57,872 nucleotides of DNA from Dehalococcoidia bacterium UBA2158 (GTDB lineage Bacteria; Chloroflexota; Dehalococcoidia; Lucifugimonadales; UBA3495): assembly GCA_002328185.1 (NCBI GenBank), contig DCWQ01000036.1, positions 48,327 through 106,198 of the forward strand, read 5' to 3'. Shown in pieces: positions 34,440-43,711 of the stretch. Made by a program: the position numbers and the translations under genes. Within the stretch, counting starts at the first letter, position 1. Each line of letters opens with the position of its first letter. The notes below the pieces were generated by a model. That model did no database searches, had not been told where the DNA came from, and saw only the letters and a list, made by a program, of their open reading frames with translations.

Positions 34440-36068
34440 ATGAGCACAGGAAGACTTTCACGACAGGTTGTCTACGGCAGGAACGGAATGGTCTGCACCA
34501 ACTCGCCCTTGTCCGCCGCCGCCGGCCTAAAGGTGCTGCAAGAAGGAGGTAACGCTTTCGACGCGGCGCTAGCCGTGGCCGCAACCGAGACCGTCACCAT
34601 GGTGCCCATGTGCGGCGTCGGTGGGGACTCATTCATCCTGCTCTACGAGGCCGCCAACAGCCAAGTGACCAGCATCAGCAGCAGCGGGGTCCCTGGTTCC
34701 GGCGCCAGCGCAGATTACTACCGCAAACAAGGCCTGACCATGATGCCCCTGGAAGGGCCTCATTCAGTAGGCGTTCCAGGCGAGGTTGCCGCTTGGGAAG
34801 AGGTGCACCGGCGTTTTTGCAGCAAGCCCTTCGACCAGCTGCTGGACACCGCCATCGGTTATGCTGAGGACGGCTTCGCCATCCCTCCCAAGATCGCCGA
34901 GAATTTCGCCAGCACCGCCGACCGGCTGGCCGCCTTCCCTTCCACGGCAGAGGTCCTGCTTGCCGGCGGACGGACTCCAGGGGAAGGGGACTTGCTGGTC
35001 AACAAGGACTTGGCCGAGTCGCTGCGGCGCATCGCCGTGGGCGGCGCCGACGAGTTCTACAAGGGTGAACTCTCTCGGAAGATACTGAAGGCCCTGAACG
35101 ACGCCGGAGGGCTGTTCACGGCCGAAGATTTCGCCGACCATGAAGTTGATGTGCATGACCCCATCGGCACGACCTACCGCGGCGAAACAATCTACCAGAC
35201 CCGGCCACCGTCCCAGGGCTTCATCCATCTGGAGATGCTGAACCTGATCGAGGGTTTCGAGTTGTCCCGTCTGAGTTCGGACGATCCAGAGGCCATCCAC
35301 TTGATGGTCGAGGCCAAGAAGATCGCCTACGGCGACCGCAACCGACTGGCCGGAGACCCCAGAGTCGTCGAGTGGCCCCTGGATGAGGTGATTAGCAAGA
35401 AATACGCCGACCGGCGGCGCAGCGAGATCAGCTTTGACCGAGTGGGCGGCGAGTCCCCAGGCCTGGAATCAGCCCGCACCGACGGCAACACCACCTATTT
35501 CTGCGTGGCTGACGGCGCCGGCAACGCTGTTTCCTGGGTCCACAGCCTTTCCCATGGTTTCGGCTCGCGGTTCATGGCTGGTGGCACTGGCATACTTTTC
35601 AACAATCGGGCCGGACGCGGATTCAGCCTGATACCAGGCCATCCCAACGAGTTCGCCCCCAACAAGCGCACGATGCACACTCTGAACTGCTACCTGACTC
35701 TGAGAGACGGCAAGGCCCACATCGTAGGCGGCACCCCGGGCGGCGATTTCCAACCACAATCAGGAGCCCAGATCATCACCAATCTCTTGGACTTTGGCAT
35801 GGGACCCCAGGAAGCGGTGGACGCTCCCCGTTGGTGGAGCTGCCCCGGCTCAGACCCAGCGACCATCGCCACGGAGATGGAACTCCGCGTGGAACCGGAG
35901 ATGCCGGACGCAACGGTGAAGGGCCTCGAGAAAATGGGCCACAAGGTCGTCCGCCGCAATGCAGGCGTATATGACGGCAAGGTCCAGTTGATCGTGATCG
36001 ACCGCGACCGGCAGGTGCTGATGGGCGCAGCCGACCCCAGGGGAGACGGCCTAGCCGCCGCCTTCTGA
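34440..36068 (+). CDS. ggt: Gamma-glutamyltransferase family protein
   Basis: The 542-residue product has the Ntn-hydrolase layout of Ggt: VVYGRNGMVCTNSPLSAAAG, GNAFDAALAVAAT, GVGGDSFILLY in the large part, then T351 in GNTTYFCVADGAGNAV, where autocleavage exposes the nucleophilic Thr of the small subunit (T351 or T352). The usual TTHF reads TTYF. GSxxFN-type and GTPGGDFQPQ loops of the small subunit are present. No signal peptide is evident, unlike E. coli Ggt. It may break gamma-glutamyl bonds or cephalosporin-like amides. PIG-L follows 88 bp downstream. Confidence 0.88.
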   Translation: MSTGRLSRQVVYGRNGMVCTNSPLSAAAGLKVLQEGGNAFDAALAVAATETVTMVPMCGVGGDSFILLYEAANSQVTSISSSGVPGSGASADYYRKQGLTMMPLEGPHSVGVPGEVAAWEEVHRRFCSKPFDQLLDTAIGYAEDGFAIPPKIAENFASTADRLAAFPSTAEVLLAGGRTPGEGDLLVNKDLAESLRRIAVGGADEFYKGELSRKILKALNDAGGLFTAEDFADHEVDVHDPIGTTYRGETIYQTRPPSQGFIHLEMLNLIEGFELSRLSSDDPEAIHLMVEAKKIAYGDRNRLAGDPRVVEWPLDEVISKKYADRRRSEISFDRVGGESPGLESARTDGNTTYFCVADGAGNAVSWVHSLSHGFGSRFMAGGTGILFNNRAGRGFSLIPGHPNEFAPNKRTMHTLNCYLTLRDGKAHIVGGTPGGDFQPQSGAQIITNLLDFGMGPQEAVDAPRWWSCPGSDPATIATEMELRVEPEMPDATVKGLEKMGHKVVRRNAGVYDGKVQLIVIDRDRQVLMGAADPRGDGLAAAF

Positions 36069-36156
36069 CGGTACTAGCGCAGCCGGGTTTACTGGGCCTG
36101 ACCTTTGCGGACCACTCTGAATATTCAAACATGGTCATAGGAAACTAGGATTAAAT

Positions 36157-37017
36157 ATGTCTGGACTTCGGCTTTTGGCTTGCTTTGCTCACCCTGATGA
36201 CGAGGCTTTCCCCGTGGGGGGATTGTTGGCGCTTAACGTGGCGGAGGGCCGGCGGGTGCGCTTGGTGACCACGACCTTGGGCGAAGAGGGCGAGATACGG
36301 CAGGAAGGCTCCGCCACCGAAGAGACGCTGGGAGAGATAAGGCGCATAGAACTTTCCTGCGCCGTGAGGGCCCTGGGTCTGGAGAGTAACGCCCTGCTGG
36401 AGTACCGGGACTCAGGCATGGCTGGCTGGGAAGCCAACAACCATCCGCGGGCCTACATCAACGCCCCTGATGATGTGATTGTGGAGCGGTTCGTTCGGGA
36501 AATCCGGGAGTTCCAGCCCCAGGTGGTGCTAACCTTTGAGCCAGGCGGGCTCTATGGTCACCCGGACCATATCGCCGTGTGCAAGCACGCCACCAAGGCC
36601 TTTGACCTGGCCTCGAACCCAGACGCTTTCCCGGAGCAGCTAGCCGATGGGTTGAAGCCCTACACGCCCCAGCGGTTGTTCTACAGCGCGCGTCCTCAGG
36701 GTTTCAGGCTGGAATGGGCCAACAAACTGCGGGCGGCCGGGGAGGATTTTCCCCTGCCCACATCAGAGCAACTGACCCATGGGAATCCGCCCGAAGACAT
36801 TCACCTGGAGTTGGACGTGTCGGACCACCTTGAGACCAAGATGGCCTGTATCATCTGTCACCGGACGCAGGTGGCGCCGTCCTGGCCTTACCACCGGGTG
36901 CCCAGAGAAGTTGCTGCGTGGGTCATGGGCCGGGAATATTACATCCGGGCCCGTCCGGATGTGGGTTCCGGAGAGACGGTCCCAGATGACATCTTTGAGG
37001 GAATCTCGCCGGACTGA
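36157..37017 (+). CDS. PIG-L family zinc deacetylase
   Basis: The 286-residue product has the signature AHPDDE (11-16) for zinc binding and catalysis, a second loop with GHPDHIAV near 136, and further strands of the LmbE-like fold. Relatives remove N-acetyl groups from N-acetylglucosaminyl lipids, mycothiol or bacillithiol precursors or diacetylchitobiose. No thiol-pathway partner is visible here. It is just after the ggt gene and converges with a VOC gene. Confidence 0.88.
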   Translation: MSGLRLLACFAHPDDEAFPVGGLLALNVAEGRRVRLVTTTLGEEGEIRQEGSATEETLGEIRRIELSCAVRALGLESNALLEYRDSGMAGWEANNHPRAYINAPDDVIVERFVREIREFQPQVVLTFEPGGLYGHPDHIAVCKHATKAFDLASNPDAFPEQLADGLKPYTPQRLFYSARPQGFRLEWANKLRAAGEDFPLPTSEQLTHGNPPEDIHLELDVSDHLETKMACIICHRTQVAPSWPYHRVPREVAAWVMGREYYIRARPDVGSGETVPDDIFEGISPD

Positions 37018-37051
37018 TCAGCCAGGTTTCCAACCACGATCGGTCGCCTAC

Positions 37052-37444
37052 CTACCAAGCGGGGCGCTGGATCAATTCCACCGACACTTCGTCGGGGGCC
37101 ACCACGAACGCCACCATGGAGCCTGAGGGCATGGTCCAAGGCTCGCAGTTGAACTTCACGTTGTTCTTCTTCAACCGTTCCGACAGTTGCATCAGGTCGT
37201 CGGTCTCGAACCCAAAGTGGTCCAGCCCAAATCGGGGCTCGGTGGTCCCGGCGATGGGGTCTTCGCCCTCAGCCTGACCGGAAATGGTCATCATGTGCTC
37301 GCCGTTCAGCTCGAGCTGGATGGACTTGGTGGTGGAAAGAGGGCGCTCCGAGGTGATGGCAGCGCCGAAATTGTCGCAATACCACTTGGCGGCTGCGTCG
37401 GGATCCCCGCTGCGGAAATGAAGGTGATTCAAGGCGATCTTCAC
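37052..37444 (-). CDS. VOC-family protein (glyoxalase/bleomycin-resistance type)
   Basis: The 130-residue product starts at GTG. ALNHLHFRSGDPDAAAKWY with the N-terminal His, GLDHFGFETDD with the second His and VSVELIQ with a Glu are the family's metal ligands. The function could be glyoxalase, dioxygenase or epimerase. No operon partner is seen. Confidence 0.82.
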   Translation of the reverse strand: MKIALNHLHFRSGDPDAAAKWYCDNFGAAITSERPLSTTKSIQLELNGEHMMTISGQAEGEDPIAGTTEPRFGLDHFGFETDDLMQLSERLKKNNVKFNCEPWTMPSGSMVAFVVAPDEVSVELIQRPAW

Positions 37445-37537
37445 GGCGTTACTCCTAACGGTAGATGTTTAGCCAGGCCGGTCATAAATCTGCCTGACAT
37501 TATCCCAGGCACGAATCAGGACGGTCAGAGGAGATAG

Positions 37538-38261
37538 TGTACCGCACAATACGCCGCCGGTGAAGCTGCTTACAAGGCTATCCAGGAATACCCAGACCTT
37601 TTCGTTCCGTTCATCCAGGCATCCCGCAACGAGATGACCACCCTTGAGAGGCCTATTCTAGACGCATGCTGGGCGTCCGCCCCAGTTTGTTTGCAGGATT
37701 CGGAGAAGTGGGAGACTCGCCGACCGAGTCCATCAACCCCAAGCCGGGCTCTGAGATCTACACCGGTGATTTCGAGGCGGTCAGGAATCACAGAGACCTA
37801 TTTGTCTATTTCCACACGGGGACAGATCACCAGGAGAACATGGAGGTCGCCCTGCAACGGTTCCCTAAGGTGACTTTCATGATTCACGGCGAATTTGTTC
37901 GGTCAAACGTTCAGGGCATGATGGACCGCAATCCCAAGGTTTATTTCACCTTCAATGACAATTTTGGCATCTCAGGTGACATGCCGGAGACATTCAGGTT
38001 CGGTGAGAAGGCGGCTTTCCTGTCCGATATGAGGTCCGAATGGGACCGGCTGTTGGATGAGGCAGACGACCTGTTCAGACCCATGATCGAGGCGCACCCA
38101 GACCGGTTACAGACCGGGGGGATATGGTCTGGGGTTATGACGAAGAGGTCGGCCATATATTGGCCGAATTCGGGAGGGCCTTCATCGACTGGTTCGATCC
38201 ATCGCTCCAAGCCGACCTGGCTTACAAGAACGCCGAGCGGCTGATCGCCCTGACCGAATAA
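37538..38261 (+). pseudogene. Amidohydrolase-2 family remnant
   Basis: Part of a TIM-barrel amidohydrolase remains in three frames. First AQYAAGEAAYKAIQEYPDLF then EMTTLERPILDA (from 37538). A slip at 37668 leads to MLGVRPSLFAGFGEVGDSP, GDFEAVRNHRDLFVYFHTGT, and FPKVTFMIHGEFVRSNV. A slip in a G6 run near 38118 gives VWGYDEEVGHILAEFGRAF and NAERLIALTE to TAA at 38259-38261. The N-terminal HxH metal site is missing, so the gene is truncated as well as frameshifted. Confidence 0.72.
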
Positions 38262-38267
38262 GCCCTA

Positions 38268-38312
38268 GAAAAAGACCGGCCCGGATTGAAACCGGGCCGG
38301 TCTTTCTATTTT
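38268..38312 (+). terminator. Rho-independent terminator
   Basis: AAAGACCGGCCCGG (38271-38284) pairs with CCGGGCCGGTCTTT (38292-38305), 7-nt loop, followed by CTATTTT. It lies behind the amidohydrolase remnant and still looks intact. Confidence 0.88.
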
Positions 38313-38334
38313 GAGCTAGTGGCCGTTAGCGCCG

Positions 38335-39195
38335 TTAGCTAAGAAAGTCCGTCGTCCACTTGGCGTAGTCGGCCTTGCGGGTGAACTGATCGATCTGCGC
38401 CGTGGTGGCCAGTTGGGGTGTCAGGTCGGCGGGCGCCACGCCGTCGCGAAGGGCCTTCAGCGTGTCATGGGTCGCCTTGATGGCGGCCGCGAAGGGCAGG
38501 TGTCCCTGTAGCGCGACCCTCACTCCAACCGAGCCCAGATAATCTTTGTCGGCCAGCTCGCCGGTTGTGCCGCCCAAGAGCAGCGGTATATTCATCTCCG
38601 AGCTCACGGCTTCCACCTCAGCCTTGGTGGACGCACCGGCCAGGAATACGGCGTCCACACCGGCCTTCTCGTAGGCCTTGACCCGTTTGATAGTGTCGGC
38701 CAGGTCGGTTATCCGAAGCGAACTAGTGCGTCCGGCAACAACCATGTTGGGGTCTCGCCTGGCCGCCAAAGCCGCCTTCATCTTGCCCACGCCCTCTTCG
38801 ATGGGCAAAACCGCATCCGCACCGCCGCCAAAGGTCCGGGGCAGAACGGTGTCCTCGATGGTCAGAGCCGAAACCCCACTGGTCTCCAGCTCCTCTACCG
38901 TCCGCATGACGTTCAGGGCGTTGCCGTAGCCATGGTCGGCGTCCACCATCAGGCTCAGGTCGCCGGCGCGGCAGATCCGGTGGATCTGCTGGGCGAACTC
39001 AGTGAGTGTCAATACGATCAGGTCCGGCGCTCCCAGCACGGTCCCCGACGCGATGGATCCGGCGAACATGCCGACCTCGAATCCAAGGTCCTCGGCGATG
39101 CGCGCTGAGATGGGGTCGAACACCGATCCGGGGTAGACGCACTTGTCGCCGGCCAGTATGCCCCGGTATCTTTCTCTTCTCGTGGTAAAGTCCAT
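38335..39195 (-). CDS. Isocitrate lyase/PEP mutase superfamily protein (oxaloacetate-decarboxylase-like)
   Basis: The 286-residue product has the family's metal-binding DADHGYGNALNVMRTV and ALTIEDT, close to the oxaloacetate decarboxylase type (PA4872 group) rather than isocitrate lyase, which has the KKCGH loop. GTxSLRITDL-like and GVDAVFLAGA segments complete the barrel. It would split oxaloacetate or a related 2-oxo acid. No partner nearby decides the substrate. Confidence 0.82.
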   Translation of the reverse strand: MDFTTRRERYRGILAGDKCVYPGSVFDPISARIAEDLGFEVGMFAGSIASGTVLGAPDLIVLTLTEFAQQIHRICRAGDLSLMVDADHGYGNALNVMRTVEELETSGVSALTIEDTVLPRTFGGGADAVLPIEEGVGKMKAALAARRDPNMVVAGRTSSLRITDLADTIKRVKAYEKAGVDAVFLAGASTKAEVEAVSSEMNIPLLLGGTTGELADKDYLGSVGVRVALQGHLPFAAAIKATHDTLKALRDGVAPADLTPQLATTAQIDQFTRKADYAKWTTDFLS

Positions 39196-39301
39196 GATGC
39201 ACCCTTTCTAGTAACAGAGTTACCGCCCAGTCCTGCTCACGATCAGGCGTGGACTGGTGGCGGAAATTCGGGCCCATTCTAACATAAACCCCGGAGCGCA
39301 A

Positions 39302-40186
39302 ATGGCCGGCGAGACCGTAATTCTAGGAGTGGACTACAGCGGCGCGCAAGCCGATAAGAACACCTGGGTGACCCGGGGAGTCCTGAGCGGCAGCACGATC
39401 GAACTGATGTCCTGCGAATCCACGCCCCGCGCCCAGTTAGCCGCGCTGCTGGCGTCGACGCCCGGCACGACTGTGGCCGCCCTCGACTTTCCATTCTCCG
39501 TCCCGGCAGATTTCGCTGGACAATGGCTGCCCGGCTCTGAGGCCATGCCCGAGCTTTGGGAAGCGGCCGCGGCCATGGAGTTTGCTGATTTCATGGCGCT
39601 GCGGGACAGTTTCGTGGCCGAAAACGGCGAGCCATTACGCCGAGGAGACCTCTATTTCCCGGAGTGCTACTCATGCCTCCACAAGACCAACCCCAACATG
39701 GTGCCCATGACATTCCGGGGCATGCAGATGCTGGACGGCCTGTGGCGAGCCGGTTGCCAGCTGCCGCATCTGCCAGACCAAGGACGCACCGGGCCACTGC
39801 TACTAGAGTCCATGCCCGGCGCGGCGCTCCGGGCTTTCGGCCTGCCCTTCAAGGGGTACAAGAAAGGGCAGCACGCCGTCGACCTGCGAAGGCAGATACT
39901 GGACGGCCTGGAAAGCCGTTCCGGAGTAACGATTCCCAACCTGGCCCAGTTCCGTGACCACTGCGTGGGCAACGACGATTGCCTGGACTCAGTGGTTGCC
40001 GCTGTTGCCGCCTGTCTCTGGTCCAAAGATCCGGCCGTGTTCCGGCAGCCTCAAAATGGGCCCGGCGATGCCACCAAACGCGGAGGGACCCCCAGCTCAG
40101 ATGAGAACGAACTAGCCACAGCCTGCCTGGAAGGCTGGCTGTATGCGCCTGTATTCCTGAATTCACCGGTCTCACTGCCAGCTTAG
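39302..40186 (+). CDS. DUF429 family protein
   Basis: The product is 294 residues from the ATG at 39302; an in-frame GTG 45 bp earlier is a less likely start. It has the DUF429 layout: VILGVDYSGAQADKNTW at the start, TVAALDFPFSVP, and near the C-terminus CVGNDDCLDSVVAAVAACLW, a conserved acidic patch suggesting an RNase H-like nuclease fold. The biochemical role is unknown. It stands upstream of the cupin triplet but is not obviously in the same transcript. Confidence 0.8.
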   Translation: MAGETVILGVDYSGAQADKNTWVTRGVLSGSTIELMSCESTPRAQLAALLASTPGTTVAALDFPFSVPADFAGQWLPGSEAMPELWEAAAAMEFADFMALRDSFVAENGEPLRRGDLYFPECYSCLHKTNPNMVPMTFRGMQMLDGLWRAGCQLPHLPDQGRTGPLLLESMPGAALRAFGLPFKGYKKGQHAVDLRRQILDGLESRSGVTIPNLAQFRDHCVGNDDCLDSVVAAVAACLWSKDPAVFRQPQNGPGDATKRGGTPSSDENELATACLEGWLYAPVFLNSPVSLPA

Positions 40187-40297
40187 ATATTGCCCAAACC
40201 GCCGCCAGGTATTAAAGTGTTGGCCGAAGCCAGGCACGGCGCGGTACGCCACGTCTGCATCAAATAAACCCGGCTCTGCCGGCTAGGGAGAACAACC

Positions 40298-40636
40298 ATG
40301 GGCATCTACCGAATGTACACCGGCGACGACGGACAGACCCACATCGAGGAGACCAGCTTGGCCTCCCACCCCGAGTTGGCCCAAGCGGTCAAGACCACGC
40401 ACATCACCTTCACCGAACATGAGGCCGGCAGGTTTATCGACTGGCACCCGGCCCCCCGCCGCCAGTACGTGATCTGCATATCCGGCGGGATAGAAATCGG
40501 GCTGGGCGACGGCTCAACCCATACCTTTGGCCCTGGCGATGCCCGGCTGGTCGAGGACACCACCGGCAAAGGCCACACCACCAAGACCGTCGGTGGAGGC
40601 CCGGGCATCACTTGCACGGTGCCCTTGGCCGACTAA
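40298..40636 (+). CDS. Small single-domain cupin, copy 1 of 3
   Basis: The 112-residue product has the cupin pattern: FIDWHPAPRRQYVICISGGIEIGLGDG, FGPGDARLVEDTTGKGH. The metal-binding His of motif 1 is reduced to WHPAPRRQ and GKGH in motif 2. It shares the starting GDDG and the PRRQYV signature with the next two copies. Cupins bind metals or small ligands or catalyse isomerisation; this one has no obvious partner. It is the most divergent of the three. Confidence 0.85.
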   Translation: MGIYRMYTGDDGQTHIEETSLASHPELAQAVKTTHITFTEHEAGRFIDWHPAPRRQYVICISGGIEIGLGDGSTHTFGPGDARLVEDTTGKGHTTKTVGGGPGITCTVPLAD

Positions 40637-40680
40637 CCGGTACAACCGGATTAGTGCCTTCGGCGTTTGGTTGTAATCGA
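40637..40680. repeat. Post-cupin repeat unit, copy 1
   Basis: CCGGTACAACCGG (5-bp arms, ACA loop) directly after the stop, then TTAGTGCCTTCGGCGTTT. Related sequence follows each of the other two cupin genes. Confidence 0.65.
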
Positions 40681-40728
40681 CCACAATTTCAGGCATAACA
40701 TCAATAAAGTTCTAGAGTAGGTTTTCAG

Positions 40729-41070
40729 ATGAAGATAGTCCGAGTATTTTCCGGGGATGACGGCGAGTCCCATTTCGAGGATGTCGCCCCTGAAGAGATG
40801 GCCAGAATCGCCGGCCGTGTGGGCGAGGGAGACATCCAACTGAACGAACGCCAGTCACCGTCTTTCTCCGATTACCACACGGCGCCCCGACGGCAGTACG
40901 TGCTGCACCTGCTGGGCACCGGTGAGTACGAGACCGCCGACGGATCCAAGTGCCAACTGGGGCCCGGAGATATCCTGGTGGCCGAGGACCTGACGGGCCA
41001 CGGCCATATAGCCCGGGGCCTAGGCGAAGGCCAGCGCTTTATCCTGGCAATACCCCTGTCGGAAGCCTAA
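40729..41070 (+). CDS. Small single-domain cupin, copy 2 of 3
   Basis: The 113-residue product begins MKIVRVFSGDDGESHFEDV and shares most of its sequence with copy 3 (SPSFSDYH, GPGDILVAEDLTGHGHIAR). The cupin motifs are FSDYHTAPRRQYV and GPGDILVAED..GHGH. GDILVAED and GHGHIAR may hold the metal His residues. It follows copy 1 by 92 bp including the repeat unit. The triplet is a tandem amplification. Confidence 0.87.
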   Translation: MKIVRVFSGDDGESHFEDVAPEEMARIAGRVGEGDIQLNERQSPSFSDYHTAPRRQYVLHLLGTGEYETADGSKCQLGPGDILVAEDLTGHGHIARGLGEGQRFILAIPLSEA

Positions 41071-41077
41071 CCGGCCG

Positions 41078-41121
41078 TTGGTACAATCGGTCTAGGCCTT
41101 CGGATTTTGATAGCGGTCAAT
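41078..41121. repeat. Post-cupin repeat unit, copy 2
   Basis: TTGGTACAATCGG and TCTAGGCCTTCGGATTTTG correspond to the unit behind copy 1, with some changes. Confidence 0.6.
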
Positions 41122-41168
41122 AACGATCCCAAGCACGACATTCAATAAATTTTTAGAGCAGGTACAAA

Positions 41169-41516
41169 ATGAAAATTGTTCGAGTTTATTCCGGAGACGA
41201 CGGCGAGTCCCATTTCGAGGATGTCACCGCCGAAGAGATGGTTAACATAGTGAACAAGGTAGGTTCCGGCGACGTCACCCTGGGCCTCCGCCCGTCCCCG
41301 TCATTCTCCGACTACCACAACGCCCCCCGGCTACAGTACGTGGTCAATCTTTCAGGCACGGCCGAATTCGAGTGCGCCGACGGGACCAAGTGCCAGATGG
41401 AACCGGGAGACATCCTGGTGGCCGAGGACTTGGAAGGGCATGGGCACATCGCCCGCAGCCTGGGCGACACCCCTCGCGCCTCCCTGGCAGTCCCCCTGGA
41501 ATCAAAAACCCGCTAG
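41169..41516 (+). CDS. Small single-domain cupin, copy 3 of 3
   Basis: The 115-residue product starts MKIVRVYSGDDGESHFEDV, nearly the same as copy 2, with QYVVNLSGTAEFECADGTKC and EPGDILVAEDLEGHGHIARS. The gene is followed by another repeat unit at 41521. The three may be subunits of one multimer or act on different ligands; nothing in the sequence decides. Confidence 0.87.
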   Translation: MKIVRVYSGDDGESHFEDVTAEEMVNIVNKVGSGDVTLGLRPSPSFSDYHNAPRLQYVVNLSGTAEFECADGTKCQMEPGDILVAEDLEGHGHIARSLGDTPRASLAVPLESKTR

Positions 41517-42718
41517 CCGTCGGTACAACCGTTTAGGGCCTTCGGCGTTGGATCGGGGTCGAGCGAGCTTGGTGGGTTCAACCGTTCGCAGTGAGCACCG
41601 TCGAAACACCTGCCCGGCATGAGCCGTCTCCAGCGGTGAGACCCCTTCAGAACCCCTGAAAGGTGGAGCAAACCCTGATGCCACCTGGTGTTACTCACCG
41701 CCCCATGCCAACCAACCGGAAGCAGTTGGTCCGTCATCTCCCGGGTGACCTCGTTATCGCCCAGCAGCGAGTATCTGGCATAGAGGGCTTCTGGGACTCC
41801 TGGGTCCCCGTTGTGAAGTACGGCCTCTTCCCAAGAGTGCATGAAGGGCAACACCGCATTCACGGCCAGGTCGATGGCCTTTCAACGCCCAACATACGCC
41901 GGGCCGGTCCAGCAACATGGCGGCGCCCAAGATCCGGCGCAGCGGATGGTTCGACGGCCGGACCCGAAAAAGATGCCACTCTCGCCGGTCCATGGCCGGG
42001 GCTACCCCTTTGGGCCTAGGCCCGCTTGGCCTGTCCAAACCAGAGCAAGCGGGCAGCCACCTCCGATGGTCGAAACCCGGTCTCCTGCCGGAAGCTCCCG
42101 TGCCGCCTCGGTCACTGCATGGAAGGGCGCCAAAGACGCCAACTGAATGAAGGGGCGCCGGTTGCCGCTGTAACCCAACCCCTCCATCAGGGCCTGGTAC
42201 AAAGCCTAGTCCGGCCCATCCGACTGCATGTACGTCAAAAGCCAACGAGCCTTGGACCCAAACCTGATGCTGCCAGTCCTATCGAGGGCCTTCTCCGCTT
42301 CGTCCCAAATCTGCGGTCATGAAAAACCTTTACGGGACAACACCTGCCGGAGGTCGAGCTTGGGCCCCTGTTCCGAAACCTCCGTCAGCAGGAACTGAAG
42401 GTCCATCACGGTAGCAAGAGTCCCACTGTGTAGCCGGGTCTCGGATGAAGTAACCTCCAATGCCCCGTGGACCACCACGCCGTTGTGATTGGGGTCTGCC
42501 CCGTGGCCGTGAGAATTCCAGTCTGACTGTTTTATGTGGAGTTCCACGTCGCGCCGGACCAACCCTATGCCCTCCACTTCTAACAGCGCGTCCCGGAAAT
42601 CCGGCCCGGCGGTGACCCCGGAACGGCCGGAATACACCACCCTAACCCGCTGTCCGGCTTCCGTGCACAGTTCCGTCTGCCGCACCGCCCGTTTTTTAGA
42701 GAGGTTGGCCAACAGCAA
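41513..42718 (-). pseudogene. DUF2851 family protein, heavily frameshifted
   Basis: From 42718 the frame reads LLANLSKKRAVRQTELCTEAG and VRVVYSGRSGVTAGPDFRDAL, then DVELHIKQSDWNSHGHGADP, the N-terminal half of DUF2851. Later parts occur in different frames: MYQALMEGLGYSGNRRPFIQL, EWHLFRVRPSNHPLRRILGA and AVLPFMHSWEEAVLHNGDPG, down to WHQGLLHLSGVLKGSH at the C-terminus. At least four frame changes are needed. The 3' end overlaps the end of cupin copy 3 and its repeat unit. The family role is unknown. Confidence 0.85.
41521..41560. repeat. Post-cupin repeat unit, copy 3
   Basis: CGGTACAACCG then TTTAGGGCCTTCGGCGTTG. It follows cupin copy 3 and lies inside the 3' end of the decayed DUF2851 gene. 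A further CGGTACAACCG occurs at 52231, upstream of hyuA. Confidence 0.65.
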
Positions 42719-42976
42719 CTCCGGAATTCTTTTTGTTTGTACCCTCCGTTTTCGGGTAAGTGATCATCGCGCCTAGGCCGTATGAATAATCTCCAATAAC
42801 TTAAGATGCAATTACAAATATCTAACCATATTTAACAATCGCCATTCCAGAAAGATCCCGAAAAATCAATGGTGGAATATCAATCCCTCCGTTGGAGTGA
42901 TGACTGCCTAGGTAGAAAGGCGATCGTTCAGGTAAAATGACAATGGTTCTGGACCTCAAGCCACAGGAGCGATTGC

Positions 42977-43702
42977 ATGCCCACCGATGCCGGCGGCCCG
43001 TTGACCCTTTCCTACTTCGGCCACTGCGCTTTCCAGTGGCAGACGGAAGCAGGACTGCGGGTCTTGGCCGACCCGTACCGCAACATCGCCGAGCGCTATT
43101 GGTTCAAGAGGCTGTTTCCTGATGTCGGGTGCGACCTGGGCCTAATCACCCATGCCCATTTCGACCATGACGCCGCCGAACGCCTCCCGGAGGGCGCCTC
43201 ATTGATCCGTATGCCGGGGGATTTCGCCTATGCCGATATGAAGATCCGGGGCGTGTTGGACCTGCATGCTGGGGCATCGCGGCTCCGTAATTTCCCCAAT
43301 GTAATGTTCCGTCTGGAGACCGGCGGGGTCAACTTCCTGCACCTGGGCGACAACCGGGCCGACTGGCCGGACGACGTGGCCCGGGCCATTGGCGAGGTCG
43401 ACGTGCTGCTGGTGACCGTTGACGACTCCAACCATCTTCTGAACTACGAAGAGGTGGACTCGCTGGTGCAACGACTGGAACCAAAGGTCGTGGTTCCCAT
43501 GCACTACCAGATACCGGGGCTTATGGCCGACGACACCGGCTTGGAACCGCCGGAGGGCTGGCTGGCCACCCGGTCCAGGGTCAAGCGGCTGGACGGCCAC
43601 AGCGCCCAGTTCTCGCCCCAAACCCTCCCTTCGCAGGCCGAGGTCTGGCTCTTTCAACCGTCCCCCGTCTCGTTCGCCAGCCCGCTGGTGGAGCCGAGCT
43701 AG
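42977..43702 (+). CDS. UlaG-like metallo-beta-lactamase-fold hydrolase
   Basis: The 241-residue product has LITHAHFDHDAA (H59, H61, D63, H64), the HxHxDH metal site, and later GDNRAD and VVVPMHYQI with further ligands. It begins with TLSYFGHCAFQW, typical of the UlaG-like group. Such enzymes hydrolyse lactone, phosphodiester or similar bonds. The start at ATG 42977 has AGGAGCG about 6 nt upstream. The MFS gene follows 9 bp downstream, so the two were likely co-transcribed. Confidence 0.85.
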   Translation: MPTDAGGPLTLSYFGHCAFQWQTEAGLRVLADPYRNIAERYWFKRLFPDVGCDLGLITHAHFDHDAAERLPEGASLIRMPGDFAYADMKIRGVLDLHAGASRLRNFPNVMFRLETGGVNFLHLGDNRADWPDDVARAIGEVDVLLVTVDDSNHLLNYEEVDSLVQRLEPKVVVPMHYQIPGLMADDTGLEPPEGWLATRSRVKRLDGHSAQFSPQTLPSQAEVWLFQPSPVSFASPLVEPS

Positions 43703-43711
43703 GCGCCGGGT

